A stretch of DNA of 47,083 nt, taken from assembly GCF_004000785.1 (NCBI RefSeq), contig NZ_BILX01000050.1:1-47083 (forward strand), given 5' to 3'. This DNA is from Paenibacillus ehimensis NBRC 15659 (lineage in GTDB: Bacteria; Bacillota; Bacilli; Paenibacillales; NBRC-103111). Position numbers and translations under genes: made by a program. Each line of letters opens with the position of its first letter. The stretch's first letter is position 1. Positions 23,709-31,783 of this stretch are shown piece by piece. The notes beneath the pieces are model-generated. The model was not told the origin of the DNA. It worked only from the letters and a program-made list of their open reading frames with translations, and searched no databases.

Positions 23709-25316
23709 TCATTCGCGGGTATCGTTCCCGGTAAACCGGGATGGCGGGACGCTGAAATGCTTTTTAAAGCATTTGCTGAAGTAATGGGGATCTTTGTAGC
23801 CGACGGATTCGGAGACGAACAGCAAATTTTTACACCCGTTCTCCATCATTTCCTTGGCCTTGTTCAACCGCCGCCTCGTCATGTACTCCACGACGGAATA
23901 ACCCGTCTCATTCTTGAAAATGCGGCTCAAATAGCTGGGATGAACAAAAATGCTTTTGGCAATCGCGTTCAAATCGAGGTCCGGGTCGGCATATTGCCCG
24001 TCGATAAACTGCTTGGCCTTATCCACGAGCTTGGCCGGCGTCGACTGCTTCAAGCTGTGCGTCTGCTCCAGCACCCGGCCGAACAGCGCCGCCGCCCAGT
24101 CCGCGATCTCCTCCATCCGCTCCAGCTCGTCGACCAGCCGCACCGGATTGAACGTATCGCCCCCATAAAATGTCATATCCAGCTTGCTCTCGGCGGCGTA
24201 CAGGTTCAGCGTCGCAACGAGCTCGTAGACGGTCATGTACAGCATATCCAAAGACAGCTTCTGCCGCACGATCCCTTCCAGCCATTGCCGCAGCTCCTGC
24301 TCCACCGCCGCCTTGTTGCCCAGCCTCAGCTGGACCATCAGCGTCTCCCGGATAAAGGACAGGTCCGCTTTCAGCGCAGGCTTCGGCAAACGGTCGAACG
24401 GGATGACCCGGTCGCCCCCGAGAACGGTGCGATGCTTGCACGCCAGCACCGCCTCCTTATACGACTGCGGAAGGCCGCCGGGACCTTGCGCGACATTGCC
24501 GATACCGGCCGTCACGGTAAATTTCAAGAACCGGCGCACCGCTTCAACGGCTTCGGTGCCCCGCCGCTCCAGCCACTCCTTCTCCCGGATATGCCCAGCA
24601 TTCGGATGCACCAGCAGCACCGTTCGATCGTCGTCATCCAGCGTAAGCTCGCACGCCCGAAGGCCGCCGAACAGCTCGCCGACGATATTGAATACGGCGA
24701 ACCGCTTCCAAGGCGGATGTTCTTTTCCGTCTCCCGGGGATTTGTCAATCGAGAACACCATAACAAGCAGCGCCTCGTCCCGCAGATTCGGACAAAACTG
24801 CCGCCATTTGTCCGGGCTTTGCCCGGATCCGACGGGTCCGGTGCCGTCCAGCAGGCCCTGGATGAACGTCCGTCGCAAAATTGTGTTGCTTTCGCGAACG
24901 CTCTGCCTGAAATCCTCCTGCTGCGAATGGCGCGCCATGTCCTCCCGAATTTTCGCCGACATCGCGGTTAACACCTGCATCAGCTCCTCCATGTTGACCG
25001 GCTTGAGCAAATAATCGGACACGCCTGCCTGCAAAGCCGTTCTTGCATAGTCGAAGCTCCCGTAGCCGGTGAGGATAATGATGCGAAGCTCGGGAAACCG
25101 ATGCTGCGCCGCCTTCGCGAACGCCAGGCCGTCCACGATCGGCATGTTAATATCGACGATCGCCAGCCGGATCGGCGCATGCTCGAGCAGCAGCAGCGCC
25201 TCCTCCCCGTTCTCGGCCTCTCCGGCGATCTCGAAGCCGAGCTCCTGCCAGTCGACACCGACCTTCAGCCGTTCCCGGATCAAATATTCGTCATCGACGA
25301 TCATCGCTTGAATCAT
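23709..25316 (-). CDS. YesN-type response regulator, AraC output
   Basis: 535 residues. The receiver domain has acidic DDE near residue 8-10, the phospho-acceptor Asp in LAIVDINMPIVDG (about 54) and Lys in LLKPVNMEE (about 104). A long central linker of about 290 residues follows. The C-terminal AraC domain has two helix-turn-helix units (LDLNAIAKSIFVHPSYLSRI, then SESVGYKDPHYFSKCFKKHF). ATG 25316 lies 26 bases inside the end of the kinase gene, showing translational coupling. It is expected to activate the adjacent sugar operon. A longer open frame upstream is rejected. Confidence 0.92.
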   Translation of the reverse strand: MIQAMIVDDEYLIRERLKVGVDWQELGFEIAGEAENGEEALLLLEHAPIRLAIVDINMPIVDGLAFAKAAQHRFPELRIIILTGYGSFDYARTALQAGVSDYLLKPVNMEELMQVLTAMSAKIREDMARHSQQEDFRQSVRESNTILRRTFIQGLLDGTGPVGSGQSPDKWRQFCPNLRDEALLVMVFSIDKSPGDGKEHPPWKRFAVFNIVGELFGGLRACELTLDDDDRTVLLVHPNAGHIREKEWLERRGTEAVEAVRRFLKFTVTAGIGNVAQGPGGLPQSYKEAVLACKHRTVLGGDRVIPFDRLPKPALKADLSFIRETLMVQLRLGNKAAVEQELRQWLEGIVRQKLSLDMLYMTVYELVATLNLYAAESKLDMTFYGGDTFNPVRLVDELERMEEIADWAAALFGRVLEQTHSLKQSTPAKLVDKAKQFIDGQYADPDLDLNAIAKSIFVHPSYLSRIFKNETGYSVVEYMTRRRLNKAKEMMENGCKNLLFVSESVGYKDPHYFSKCFKKHFSVPPSRFTGNDTRE

Positions 25317-27108
25317 GCGGTATCCCCCCGTTCTCGATCGCCGGCAGCGTAATGCGGACGGTCGTTCCCTCCTCGGGCACGCTGTCGATCTCCAGCCCGT
25401 ATTCATGGCCGAAATAAAGCTTGATACGCTCGTCGGTGCTCTTCAGCCCGAAGCTTTTCGTCCGATAATGCCCAGGGTCCGGCTTCAAAATTTGCCGCAG
25501 CCGCTGCGGCGCAATGCCTGCGCCGTTATCGCTCACCTCGATCCGCACCCTGCCGTCCAAGACATGCGCTTGGATGCGGATCAGCCCTCTTCCCCGCTTG
25601 TTTCGAAGCCCGTGATGGATCGAATTTTCCACAATCGGCTGCAGCAGCAGCTTGATCGTCGAGTACTTGTAGACGTTATCGTCGATCTCGAACCGGACAT
25701 CGATCCGGTCGCCGAAGCGCACCTTCAAAATTTCCAAATACGTTTGCGTAATGATGATTTCGTCTTCCATGGAGATGATGTGGCTGCCCTTGCTGAGCAC
25801 GCCCCGGTAAAACAGCGCCAGCTGGTTTACAATATTGACGATATCCGCATTCCGCTTCAAATCGGCAAGCGCGCAGATGCTCTCCAGCGTGTTGTACAAA
25901 AAGTGCGGGTTGATTTGGGACTGCATGACGGCGAGCTCGTACTCTTTTTTCTTCTTCTGCTCTTCCACCATGTTATCCATCAGCGTTTTGGTGCGGACGA
26001 CCATTTTGTTGAACTCTCTGGCCAGGGCGCCGATCTCGTCGCGCTCCTTCAGTTCGAGCCAGACGTCGAGGTTGCCCTCCTGTACGCTTTTGACCGTTTT
26101 TTTGATTTGATTCAACGGCCTCGTAATCGATCTGGCGATCAGAATCGTCAAGAGGATGGCCGAAACGACGAAAATGAGGCTTAAATAAAAGGTTTTTTCC
26201 ATCAAAATCTGATTATCGCGGGTAATCTCCTTAATCGGCACGATTCCGACAATAATCCAGTTCAAGCGCGGATAGGTGCGGGCAACGACCAGATGGTCCT
26301 CGCCGTTCAAGCTGAACGTCCGGCCGCCCTCATGCCCGATCACCCAGGAATAATAAGGCTCCTGCCCGATGGAAGCATAGAGCCGGCTCTTGTCGCTGTG
26401 CGAAGCGACCGTGCCTTGCTTGTTGACGATAAAAATTTGACCGCTGTGCCCGATATTGATATGGGCGTATTGATCGGCAATGTACCGCTCGGCGATGGAT
26501 AGTTGGATCACTCCCAAGGGACTCCCGTCCTTGGCGGTGTTGAATTTCTGAAGGAGCGATACGACAGGCTGCGCTGTCCCTTCCTTCTCGTAGTTGCTTT
26601 TGGCCGTATCCTTCCATACGGGACCGTAAGCGGAGCCTGTGAATGCCCGGACATATTCATCGTTGACATTCCGGACGTTCTTGAGCCCGCCGGAATCGTA
26701 CAGGTGGCCGTTGCGGTCGTAAATGAGCATAGCGTCCACGAACGTCTTGGAATCGACGATATCGGCGAGAGCGTTCGAAACCTCGACCGAACGGTTGTAA
26801 TTTTCCAGCGGGTCCGAGGTGGGCGGGGCGCTCAGGTAGCGCTGCACGCTGTTGTTCGTAATCGCGATTTTGGAGTAATTTTCCGAATTGTCGAGGATGA
26901 TCTCCAGCTTCTCCGAGACCAGCCGCAAATTTTGCTCCGTGTTCTCCACCGCCTTGTCGATCAGAATCGCGGACGAGACGCGGTACGTAAAGACGGACAG
27001 CAGAATCAGCAGCAAGGATAGGGCGGTCATAAACGAGAGGGTGATCTTTTTATTAACGGAAAGCGAGTAATAATAGTCCGATACGCGGTTTTTCATAGCT
27101 GTCAGCAA
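25291..27108 (-). CDS. YesM-type sensor histidine kinase
   Basis: 605 residues. TM1 near residues 20-45, an extracytoplasmic Cache-like sensor, TM2 near 300-325, HAMP, then a His_kinase domain with the phospho-acceptor His in NPHFLYNTLESI (about 400) and an ATPase domain with PIVENSIHHGL and the G box VSDNGAGI. It starts at TTG 27108, six bases after AGGTGA; ATG 27096 would be too far. It pairs with the YesN-type regulator and should sense a sugar or glycan outside the cell. An imperfect cre-like site (TGATAGCGCTTACT, near 27130, two deviations) lies just upstream. Confidence 0.92.
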   Translation of the reverse strand: MLTAMKNRVSDYYYSLSVNKKITLSFMTALSLLLILLSVFTYRVSSAILIDKAVENTEQNLRLVSEKLEIILDNSENYSKIAITNNSVQRYLSAPPTSDPLENYNRSVEVSNALADIVDSKTFVDAMLIYDRNGHLYDSGGLKNVRNVNDEYVRAFTGSAYGPVWKDTAKSNYEKEGTAQPVVSLLQKFNTAKDGSPLGVIQLSIAERYIADQYAHINIGHSGQIFIVNKQGTVASHSDKSRLYASIGQEPYYSWVIGHEGGRTFSLNGEDHLVVARTYPRLNWIIVGIVPIKEITRDNQILMEKTFYLSLIFVVSAILLTILIARSITRPLNQIKKTVKSVQEGNLDVWLELKERDEIGALAREFNKMVVRTKTLMDNMVEEQKKKKEYELAVMQSQINPHFLYNTLESICALADLKRNADIVNIVNQLALFYRGVLSKGSHIISMEDEIIITQTYLEILKVRFGDRIDVRFEIDDNVYKYSTIKLLLQPIVENSIHHGLRNKRGRGLIRIQAHVLDGRVRIEVSDNGAGIAPQRLRQILKPDPGHYRTKSFGLKSTDERIKLYFGHEYGLEIDSVPEEGTTVRITLPAIENGGIPHDSSDDRR

Positions 27109-27158
27109 GCCCCGTCACCTCTCCCGCAGTAAGCGCTATCAGAGTTTCATTATAGGAC

Positions 27159-27186
27159 AAAACGGAGGTGCATTGGAACACCTCCG
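27159..27186 (-). terminator. Terminator after the fucosidase gene
   Basis: CGGAGGTG (27163-27170) pairs with CACCTCCG (27179-27186); on the minus strand TTTT follows. It separates the hydrolase from the kinase gene. Confidence 0.7.
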
Positions 27187-27210
27187 AATTGGTAAAACCT
27201 TGCAGTTGTC

Positions 27211-29187
27211 TTAATTTTGCAGATCGATGACGACCATCTGGTGGCATTCGAGCTCAGGCAGCGTGTATTCGATGCCTTCGGCGACCGGTCTGTAGTCGAG
27301 CGGCGTGCCTTGCGGGGCTAAGTACACGCCTTTAACTTGTCGTCCCGGCAACCGCAGCTTCACGTCGACGTTATAGAGCGGTACGATGTCCTCGATGATC
27401 TCGACACCGTCCCCACGCTTGACCGGCACCGCGTACAGCAGATGATTCACGAGACGACGCTCGCCCGGCTGCTCCTGCAGCGTGACGACCCCTTGGGCGG
27501 GCAGGCTCGTTGTCAGCGTCTTGTCCGGCAGCAGCCGGTCCAGCGCGTAGAGCACGGTTTCCTTCAGGAACAGGCTGCCCTTCGTCGCGTAGTCCTCGAA
27601 GACGTTCCAAGCGATGTAAATGCCGCTGGCGCCTTCCACCATTCCCGGGCCGCCGTCGTTCATCGAGCTGGGCGTATGCTGGTGCGACGAGAACGTGAAG
27701 ACTTCCCGGTTAAAATAAGGATCTTCGCGCCGCCCCAGCTCGGCTCCGCCATCCAAAGCGATCTTCTGCCCCGCGGCGTACATGACGAACGACGCTTCGC
27801 CAAGGCTCCGCAGCGGAAACTTCGGGCGAAAATAATCCGGCTTGAACGGATTGTCGCCGACCCGCCGCACGCCGAAATCGATGGCGAAATCGCGCTCCTC
27901 CGCGTCCAGCCCGGATTTGCCCGAAGCGAGCAGCTTCCCGCCCTGCCGGAGAAACGTCTCCAGTTTCACGCGCAGCCCGTCCGAGATCAGCACGTAATCA
28001 GGCAGGATAATGACTTTGTATTGTTCGAAATCGGCATCCGGATCGATCACGTCGAACAAAAGCTTGCCTTCCAGCAGCATTCGTACCGCCCCGGCATCGG
28101 AATTGCCCGTGAACATGGCGCCGCCCATTTTGTCCACGCCGACCGATTCGACGGACAGCAGTCCGATATCCGCGATGGCCTTCGTATCCGCGCACCACGC
28201 TTCCTTCCGCTCGACCTCGGCGTACGCCTTGCCGATCAGCTCGTAGGTGGCCGGGTCCATCAGCCCCTCGGGATGCAGCTGGTCGCCGATGGAGCAGCGC
28301 GCCCCGTTCGCCAAGCTGAGCGCCGTTTCGTAGCGCAGCGCATTCGGATGCTTGTAGCCGCCGAACTCGCCCCAGAACGTGTGGAATTTGCCGGTCATGC
28401 CGAGGAAATCCATGCCAAGCGGCTGCACGTAGCGGGCCGACAGCGGAAAATGATCGTAGCCCCAGCCGCCGGTCGGCAGCGATTCCAGCTCCAGGTGCGT
28501 GTTCATCGCCGCCAAGTCCCGGCGCCCCTGCGAGATATGCCCCGCGTTATGGAAAATCGGCATCTGCGGCTTAATCGCATAGATCGCTTCGCGAATCCGT
28601 CGCGTATAATTCGCGTAAATCCGCTCGCCCTGCTCGACGACGTGCCGCTTCTCGCGGGGGTCTTTTCCTTCCCCGCGCAGCATGGCCACGCACGTATGAC
28701 AGTAGCAGGTGCGGACGCCGACGATATCGAGAAAAATGCCGTCGGCATCGTACTTGCGCACGACCTCCTCCACCTGGCGGACCATCAGATCAAGATAAGG
28801 CGAATTCAAGCAAAATTGATGATATCCCGGCGTCATGAACCCTTTGACCCAGTTCGTCTGGTCGTTCTCGTCCCGCATCAGCCATTCGGGATGGACACGC
28901 GCCAGCTTCTCGTCGAAGCCGACCGACAAGTAGACCGGAGTCTTCACGCCGATTTCGTGCGCCGCTTCAATCTGCGCGCCGAGCAGGTCGAAGTCCAGAT
29001 GCGGGTGAATCTCGTTCGTTTCGGATGGAAAATACGCCCACCCATGGTGGCATTTTGCGAAGACGGTAATCGAGTCGACGTGCCCCCGCTTGAGCATTTC
29101 CTGAAACTGCGGCTTGGAAAACTTCCGCCCGATATGCGGGATCATTTCAGAGGTGTGGAAATCTAAGTGTACTTGCCGGAATCGCAT
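27211..29187 (-). CDS. Putative alpha-L-fucosidase, GH151-like
   Basis: 658 residues, no signal peptide, so cytoplasmic. The N-terminal TIM barrel (VHLDFHTSEMIPHIGRKFS, VDSITVFAKCHHGWAYFPS, YDADGIFLDIVGVRTCYCHT) matches the GHL6-type catalytic domain. The middle region (about 350-560) resembles the beta-galactosidase trimerisation, glutaminase-like domain (VIILPDYVLISDG, FLRQGGKLLASGKSG). This architecture is that of GH151 alpha-L-fucosidases, one of which was described from Paenibacillus. ATG 29187 follows GAGGTCGCC. It should cleave fucosides imported by the neighbouring ABC system. Specificity is inferred from family and not proved; the catalytic residues are not assigned here. Confidence 0.75.
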   Translation of the reverse strand: MRFRQVHLDFHTSEMIPHIGRKFSKPQFQEMLKRGHVDSITVFAKCHHGWAYFPSETNEIHPHLDFDLLGAQIEAAHEIGVKTPVYLSVGFDEKLARVHPEWLMRDENDQTNWVKGFMTPGYHQFCLNSPYLDLMVRQVEEVVRKYDADGIFLDIVGVRTCYCHTCVAMLRGEGKDPREKRHVVEQGERIYANYTRRIREAIYAIKPQMPIFHNAGHISQGRRDLAAMNTHLELESLPTGGWGYDHFPLSARYVQPLGMDFLGMTGKFHTFWGEFGGYKHPNALRYETALSLANGARCSIGDQLHPEGLMDPATYELIGKAYAEVERKEAWCADTKAIADIGLLSVESVGVDKMGGAMFTGNSDAGAVRMLLEGKLLFDVIDPDADFEQYKVIILPDYVLISDGLRVKLETFLRQGGKLLASGKSGLDAEERDFAIDFGVRRVGDNPFKPDYFRPKFPLRSLGEASFVMYAAGQKIALDGGAELGRREDPYFNREVFTFSSHQHTPSSMNDGGPGMVEGASGIYIAWNVFEDYATKGSLFLKETVLYALDRLLPDKTLTTSLPAQGVVTLQEQPGERRLVNHLLYAVPVKRGDGVEIIEDIVPLYNVDVKLRLPGRQVKGVYLAPQGTPLDYRPVAEGIEYTLPELECHQMVVIDLQN

Positions 29188-29242
29188 CGTATGGCGACCT
29201 CGCTTTCTTGGGTTAGGTGTGTAAGCCGCTGTGCAGCTTGAT

Positions 29243-29423
29243 TTATCGGATTGTCCAAACGGCGTGCTCCGTCTTCTCCAGCAGCCAGTCCAGTAGGGTG
29301 CCTACCCTTTTTGGATACCGCCAGCTGCGTCTAAAGCGCAAAAAAATCTTGATCGGTGAGCCCGCGGAACAGCTCGGCGAGACGCTTCGGAAACGGACGG
29401 TCCTCCGGTTTATCCCGGGTCAT
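29243..29423 (-). pseudogene. Tiny gene with a frameshift in a T7 run
   Basis: ATG 29423 opens MTRDKPEDRPFPKRLAELFR and stops at TAG 29331-29333, giving 30 residues. The break lies at a run of seven T (A7 on the plus strand, 29340-29346). With six T the frame continues LRFRRSWRYPKRVGTLLDWL to TAA 29243-29245, about 59 residues in all, basic and helical. An ATG at 29444 is an alternative start. No family recognised. It lies 55 bases upstream of the fucosidase start, probably in the same transcript. Confidence 0.5.
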
Positions 29424-29433
29424 GTCCGCTCGC

Positions 29434-29598
29434 TTACAATTCATCCGAAATCATGGACGCCTTTGCCGCCAAGGCCCCCCCGGGCGGCAGCCATCTCCTC
29501 CGCGGGGAGCAAGTCGGGCAGCACAGATACCCTTCCTTCTCGCTGCGGTCCAGCTGCTCTTGTGTCAGACTTCCGCCTGTCCGTTTCCGCTCCTCCAT
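29434..29598 (-). CDS. Small Cys-containing hypothetical protein
   Basis: 54 residues starting at ATG 29598, ten bases after a perfect AGGAGG on the minus strand. It contains LTQEQLDRSEKEGYLCCPTC, a compact Cys cluster that could bind metal. The end may be wrong: inserting one C into CCCC near codon 32 would switch to a frame reading AEEMAAARGGLGGKGVHDFG whose TGA overlaps an ATG at 29444 by four bases, a better operon fit. It lies between the fucosidase and the divergent AraC gene. Function unknown. Confidence 0.45.
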   Translation of the reverse strand: MEERKRTGGSLTQEQLDRSEKEGYLCCPTCSPRRRWLPPGGALAAKASMISDEL

Positions 29599-29737
29599 CG
29601 CCTTCCGGCCTCCTGCGCTTTTTCTTTTGTCGGGGTTATTGTATCATTAGGACGTTGGGAAAGTATTTGAAAGGCCTTCCATCGATTTGCACAAAATTCC
29701 GCTATTCGCGAAAACCTGGCGCCCGGAGGAACCCGAG

Positions 29738-30601
29738 ATGAAGGATTTGGCAGAAATCGCTCCGCATGTGCGTTCGGCGGCTCCCTACACGTATAACGGC
29801 GGCGAGCATGAAGGAACAAGAGTCGGCTATACGTTCGCCTATCACCTGTTTTTGGACGGCCGGGGAGATATCGTTGTGGATAATGTCACGTATTCCGTGG
29901 AAAAAGGCACCTTGATGTTCATCCGCCCGGGACAGGTGCATTCGTTTCATCATAAGCCCGGCTTTCCGCTCGATTCCTATAACATTTATTGCGATTTGTG
30001 GGAGCGGCACCCGATTCCGGAGCCGCGCTTCGCCTTTTATCCCGATCCGCCCGACCGGTCGATGCTGACCCGGCAGGAGCCTTGTCCCGGACTGGACGAA
30101 TTTCCGACCAAAACGTCGCTGAGCCCCTATCCGCATCTGATTGAATTGTTCGTGCAAATCGCCAGATCGGAGGACGCTCCTTATTATGCGGAATCGATTA
30201 CGGGGGCGCTGATGCGCGCGTTTCTGCTGCGCTGGTACAACAGCATCAAGAGCGCTGCGCCGAACGATTACCGCATCCTGCAAATTATGGAGGAAATGGA
30301 GCGCCATCCGGAGCGCCGGTATTCGTTCGAGGACTGGTGCCGCAAATGCCGGCTGAAAAAATCGTACTTCTACAAGCTGTTCAAGCAGGAGACCGGCATG
30401 ACCCCGAAGGAGTATCTGCTGCGAATGAAGATGAAAAAGGCGGCTAATTTGCTGCTGGAAAGCCGGCAGTCGGTCACGTCCATCTCGGACAATCTTGGCT
30501 ACGATTCGATCCATTATTTTTCCAAGCAGTTTGCCGCTTTTTACGGGATCAGTCCGACGGCTTTCCGCAGCCGGAACAGTCTGCCGCGGGATTCGGGCTA
30601 G
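29738..30601 (+). CDS. AraC family regulator with cupin sensor domain
   Basis: 287 residues. The N-terminal cupin (GYTFAYHLFLDGRGDIVVDN, then GTLMFIRPGQVHSFHHKPGF with His ligands, about residues 30-85) binds a sugar in such regulators. The C-terminal AraC domain has two helix-turn-helix units (SFEDWCRKCRLKKSYFYKLF, SISDNLGYDSIHYFSKQFAA). ATG 29738 follows CGGAGG by eight bases. It is divergent from the small genes and the fucosidase, so it probably controls that transcript. Its last 53 bases overlap the convergent phospholipase-like gene. Confidence 0.9.
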   Translation: MKDLAEIAPHVRSAAPYTYNGGEHEGTRVGYTFAYHLFLDGRGDIVVDNVTYSVEKGTLMFIRPGQVHSFHHKPGFPLDSYNIYCDLWERHPIPEPRFAFYPDPPDRSMLTRQEPCPGLDEFPTKTSLSPYPHLIELFVQIARSEDAPYYAESITGALMRAFLLRWYNSIKSAAPNDYRILQIMEEMERHPERRYSFEDWCRKCRLKKSYFYKLFKQETGMTPKEYLLRMKMKKAANLLLESRQSVTSISDNLGYDSIHYFSKQFAAFYGISPTAFRSRNSLPRDSG

Positions 30602-31235
30602 CGGCCGACCGAAGTGCGCCAATTTCGGGCTTCATCACGTGCTCCAGCAGGAACGCCATACATCGGTTGACCGATACTCCGATATAATCAAAAACCTCGT
30701 CGCGCCGCAGAAACTCCAGCGGCTCGCACGCCGTCATTTCGTCGAAATGGAAATCTTTGTCCAAATCGTCGAGCAATGACGCAACGGACTTCGCACTGAT
30801 TTCGTCCATGGCCACTTCGGGAATCGGGTGCGGGCTCCGTTGCAGCCCGTATCGCGCAATAATGACACCGTTGAGTCTCCAGAAGTCTCTGTAGCTCATG
30901 TTCCGCGCTTCGCTCCGTTCCTCCGCCGACAACGACCGAACCTTTTGAAAATACGTATCCTCTGACCACAAATCATCCGAAAGCAAATGACATAAATAGC
31001 CGCTATAAAAAGGCTGGCGTATCCGTTCTTTATATTTTTCCATAAACCTCCAATAATTAATGCGGCGTCCCCCCATTGACTCTCTTTCGACAAAGTGGGT
31101 AACCTCTTTGGAATGGTTCATTTCATGAAGACCGTCCGGCGCAATTCCGCCGAGCAAAAAATCGCTGCGGTTTTCGATGGAAAGCTTTTGTGCAACCAGA
31201 CTGGATATGCAGTAGTGCATGATTCTCGAGCCCAT
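30549..31235 (-). CDS. Zinc-dependent phospholipase C-like protein
   Basis: 228 residues, no signal peptide. The fold of the zinc-dependent phospholipase C group is suggested by MGSRIMHYCISSLVAQKL, DFLLGGIAPDGLHEMNHSKE, THFVERE and YLCHLLSDDLW, which supply His and Asp metal ligands. Cytoplasmic members have unknown substrates. ATG 31235 follows GAAGGAGAGAGGG. The C-terminal tail (SAASPNPAADCSGCGKPSD) overlaps the end of the AraC gene on the other strand. Confidence 0.75.
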   Translation of the reverse strand: MGSRIMHYCISSLVAQKLSIENRSDFLLGGIAPDGLHEMNHSKEVTHFVERESMGGRRINYWRFMEKYKERIRQPFYSGYLCHLLSDDLWSEDTYFQKVRSLSAEERSEARNMSYRDFWRLNGVIIARYGLQRSPHPIPEVAMDEISAKSVASLLDDLDKDFHFDEMTACEPLEFLRRDEVFDYIGVSVNRCMAFLLEHVMKPEIGALRSAASPNPAADCSGCGKPSD

Positions 31236-31508
31236 GCTCCCTCTCTCCTTCTCTATCGTCTATAAAGCTATCGTCTCCTTTTCTTCCAATTACTTCAATT
31301 GCAATCGGCTGATGAATCGCTGATAATTAAATTACTTAACTATTCACCTTGCCGCTATGATTCAGGCAGACAATCGGACGGGTAATGACAACTATCTACG
31401 GCCTGACGGCTAAGGGACCGCTAGACGCGTCGTTACAAAATCTTAACACCAAGCCCTATTGTCCTGCGTTACAATGAATCTCACAGGCTAGGAAAGGGAG
31501 GGAAGCTC

Positions 31509-31604
31509 ATGAATTTCACACTGAAGCAACTGAAGTATGCGCTCGTAAGTCTGCTGCTCACGTTCGCTCTGATTGTGACCTACCAGCATGTGCAGCCGCT
31601 CTGA
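31509..31604 (+). CDS. 31-residue single-helix membrane peptide
   Basis: ATG 31509 with GGGAGGGAAG just upstream encodes MNFTLKQLKYALVSLLLTFA followed by LIVTYQHVQPL and TGA 31602-31604. A short basic N-terminus precedes one hydrophobic helix, with a polar C-terminal tail. A strong terminator follows 39 bases later, so it forms its own small transcript. Such peptides can be membrane regulators or type I toxins; neither is shown. From 31236 to 31508 I see no other gene. Confidence 0.6.
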   Translation: MNFTLKQLKYALVSLLLTFALIVTYQHVQPL

Positions 31605-31642
31605 TTCCGATACATTACACATTAAACCGTTGATATAACTTG

Positions 31643-31667
31643 AAAAGGACCGGGCGGTCCTTTTTTT
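31643..31667 (+). terminator. Terminator of the 31-residue peptide gene
   Basis: AAAAGGACC (31643-31651) pairs with GGTCCTTTT (31656-31664) around GGGC, in a run of seven T. Confidence 0.85.
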
Positions 31668-31689
31668 CGTCGTTGCATCTCCCCTGAAT

Positions 31690-31732
31690 TTAAGATGTTG
31701 TTAAGAATTTCCTCCGCTAGTTATTAAGATGT
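31690..31732 (+). promoter_or_regulatory. TTAAGA direct repeats upstream of the ABC exporter
   Basis: TTAAGAT (31690-31696) and TTAAGAA (31701-31707) are 11 bases apart, and TTAAGATGT recurs at 31724-31732 before a TATACT -10-like box (31739-31744). Heptamers spaced by one helical turn are typical sites for OmpR/PhoP-type regulators. Confidence 0.4.
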
Positions 31733-31783
31733 CCCGGCTATACTGAGCTTCGAATGCAGGATATCGTACGGAGGGGATAAGGA

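Noticed and set aside
27130..27143. Catabolite repression (cre) site before the kinase gene
   Set aside because: Two deviations from the consensus core; mentioned with the kinase but too weak to list as a site.
27337..29166. Open frame of 609 codons antisense to the fucosidase
   Set aside because: High-GC codon bias opens the opposite strand. The translation is Arg/Gln/Leu-rich without domains and lacks a ribosome site, while the minus strand encodes a clear enzyme.
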